Part shown: in pieces, positions 63,039 to 64,000 of the stretch
Layout of the letters: each line of letters begins with the position of its first letter
Position numbering within the stretch: the stretch's first letter is position 1
Source: Pyropia haitanensis
Lineage: Eukaryota; Rhodophyta; Bangiophyceae; Bangiales; Bangiaceae
Direction of reading: 5' to 3'
Assembly: GCA_008729055.1 (NCBI GenBank)
Contig: SDUX01000003.1
Coordinates: 1,736,001-1,800,000 of the forward strand
DNA: 64,000 nucleotides
The notes under the pieces: model-generated
What the model was told of the DNA's origin: nothing
Databases searched by the model: none
The model's input: the letters and a program-made list of their open reading frames with translations, nothing else
Position numbers and translations under genes: made by a program

Positions 63039-64000
63039 GCCGCCGCCGCTGGTGCCGCCGCCGCCGCCGCGGGCCGCCGCATCCACCCGCGCCGCGACGG
63101 GGGCGGCGGGTGGCGGGCAGCGGTCCCGCAGGGGGGGGGGGGGGGGAGGGGGGAGAGGGAGGGAGGGAGGGGGGGGGGGGGGGGTGGTTGCCCGCCGCCC
63201 GAGGTCCGGCGCGCCGACAGTGGCCGCCGCGTACCGCGGCGCGGGTGGTCCCCGCGGGGAGAGGCGGGCGCGGCCGCCCGCGCGGCGGGGCGACCCGGGG
63301 CAGGGGGGGAGGGGGCGGCGCCACTACTCCCGCCCCGGTCGTGGGCGCGCAACCGCAGCAAAAAAAAAAAAAACAAAAAAAAAACACGCACAGGCACGCA
63401 CGCCGCAGCGGCCGTCCAGCCGCGGCGGCCGCCGCGGCGCGCGCGCACGACGCAACGGCGGCCGGCCGCCGCGCGCGGGCCGACGGCGGCACCCACCCGC
63501 CGCCGCGACGCGCGGCGGCGGCGTGCCGCGGGCGGGCCCCCCCCCCTCAGCGGCGGTCGACACGCGGTCGCGGCCCGCCGGTGGCCCGCCGCGTCATACG
63601 ACCGGGCGGCGGCCCGGCGTTGGGGGGAGGGAGGGGGGGGGGGGGCGGTGGGGGGGGGGGGGGGGGGAGGGCGGACCGCACCACCCGCGCCGTGCGCCGG
63701 CCGCGACGTGGCGGCCGCGCAGCGGCGGGTCGGCCGCCGCCGACGGCGGCACGCGCCGGCGGCGCGGCCGCGGCCGCCGCCGCCGCTGCCGGCGGCGGCG
63801 CGGGGGGGGGGGGGGGGCGGGCGGGCCCCCGCGGCGGGTCGACGCCGCCCCGCGCGGCCGCGGTCGGCCGCCGCGGCCGCCGCGGCGGCCGGCGGGGGGG
63901 GCGCCGCCGCGGCGCGGCCGCGGCGCGCCGTCGACGCGGCGCGCGGCGCGGCGGGGAGGGGGGGGGGGGGGGGGGGGCGCCGCGGCCGCCGCGGGCGTGG
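63039..64000. other. Kinase upstream region, homopolymer-rich
   Basis: G runs at 63131-63144, 63172-63184, 63636-63666, 63805-63818 and 63959-63977; an A-rich patch at 63360-63384. The minus-strand frames here are low complexity. Probable promoter and leader of the kinase; nothing else recognised up to the window edge. Confidence 0.45.

Noticed and set aside
1..64000. CRISPR array, prophage or bacterial defence island
   Set aside because: No direct-repeat array with unique spacers, no phage or Cas proteins; gene content and introns are eukaryotic.

Overview
The window is nuclear DNA from a very GC-rich eukaryote. Every gene I recognise has a eukaryotic architecture: a Mei2-type RRM protein, B-type cyclin, OSCP of mitochondrial ATP synthase, a copine-like C2 protein, a PH-AGC kinase and a KH protein. 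The introns have GT..AG borders with donors such as GTATGT, GTACGT and GTGCGT. Genes carry zero to two short introns, exons are long, proteins are rich in Ala/Gly/Pro, and extreme G/C homopolymers fill the spacers. This fits a bangiophyte red alga (Porphyra/Pyropia type). That assignment is inference; a GC-rich green alga is the main alternative. I saw no tRNA, rRNA, CRISPR array, prophage or bacterial operon.

Left third (1-21 kb): a NIFK/Nop15-like nucleolar RRM protein (+) converges on a Mei2-like three-RRM protein (-). Next come a class I/II aminotransferase (+), a long RLAPAGPLPP-repeat protein with an AT-hook (+), a small unresolved gene (-), a KH protein with very long inserts (+) and OSCP (+).

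Middle (21-42 kb): a probable CCZ1-like gene (-) and a WDR89-like gene (+) are divergent. About 7.5 kb of homopolymer-rich spacer follows, then a B-type cyclin (+). Next is a 1.66-kb element with inverted ends that has a related copy near 19.6 kb, and a cluster of palindromes at 41.9-42.1 kb. In this zone conserved genes can be read through only if the frame is changed at G/C homopolymer runs. Assembly error is the simplest explanation.

Right third (42-64 kb): a secreted beta-propeller protein (+, 2 exons) and a 3-exon gene with a YGSGRFCS Cys/His motif (-) converge. A p31comet/MAD2L1BP-like gene (-) and a copine-like C2A-C2B protein without a vWA domain (+) are divergent, and a PH-AGC kinase (-) with DMG in place of DFG ends the window.

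The genes do not form a pathway. Several are cell-division or RNA regulators (cyclin B, p31comet, Mei2-like, KH, NIFK), but their proximity looks incidental. Most exon joins were checked by reading phase; function calls rest on remembered family motifs, not on a search.
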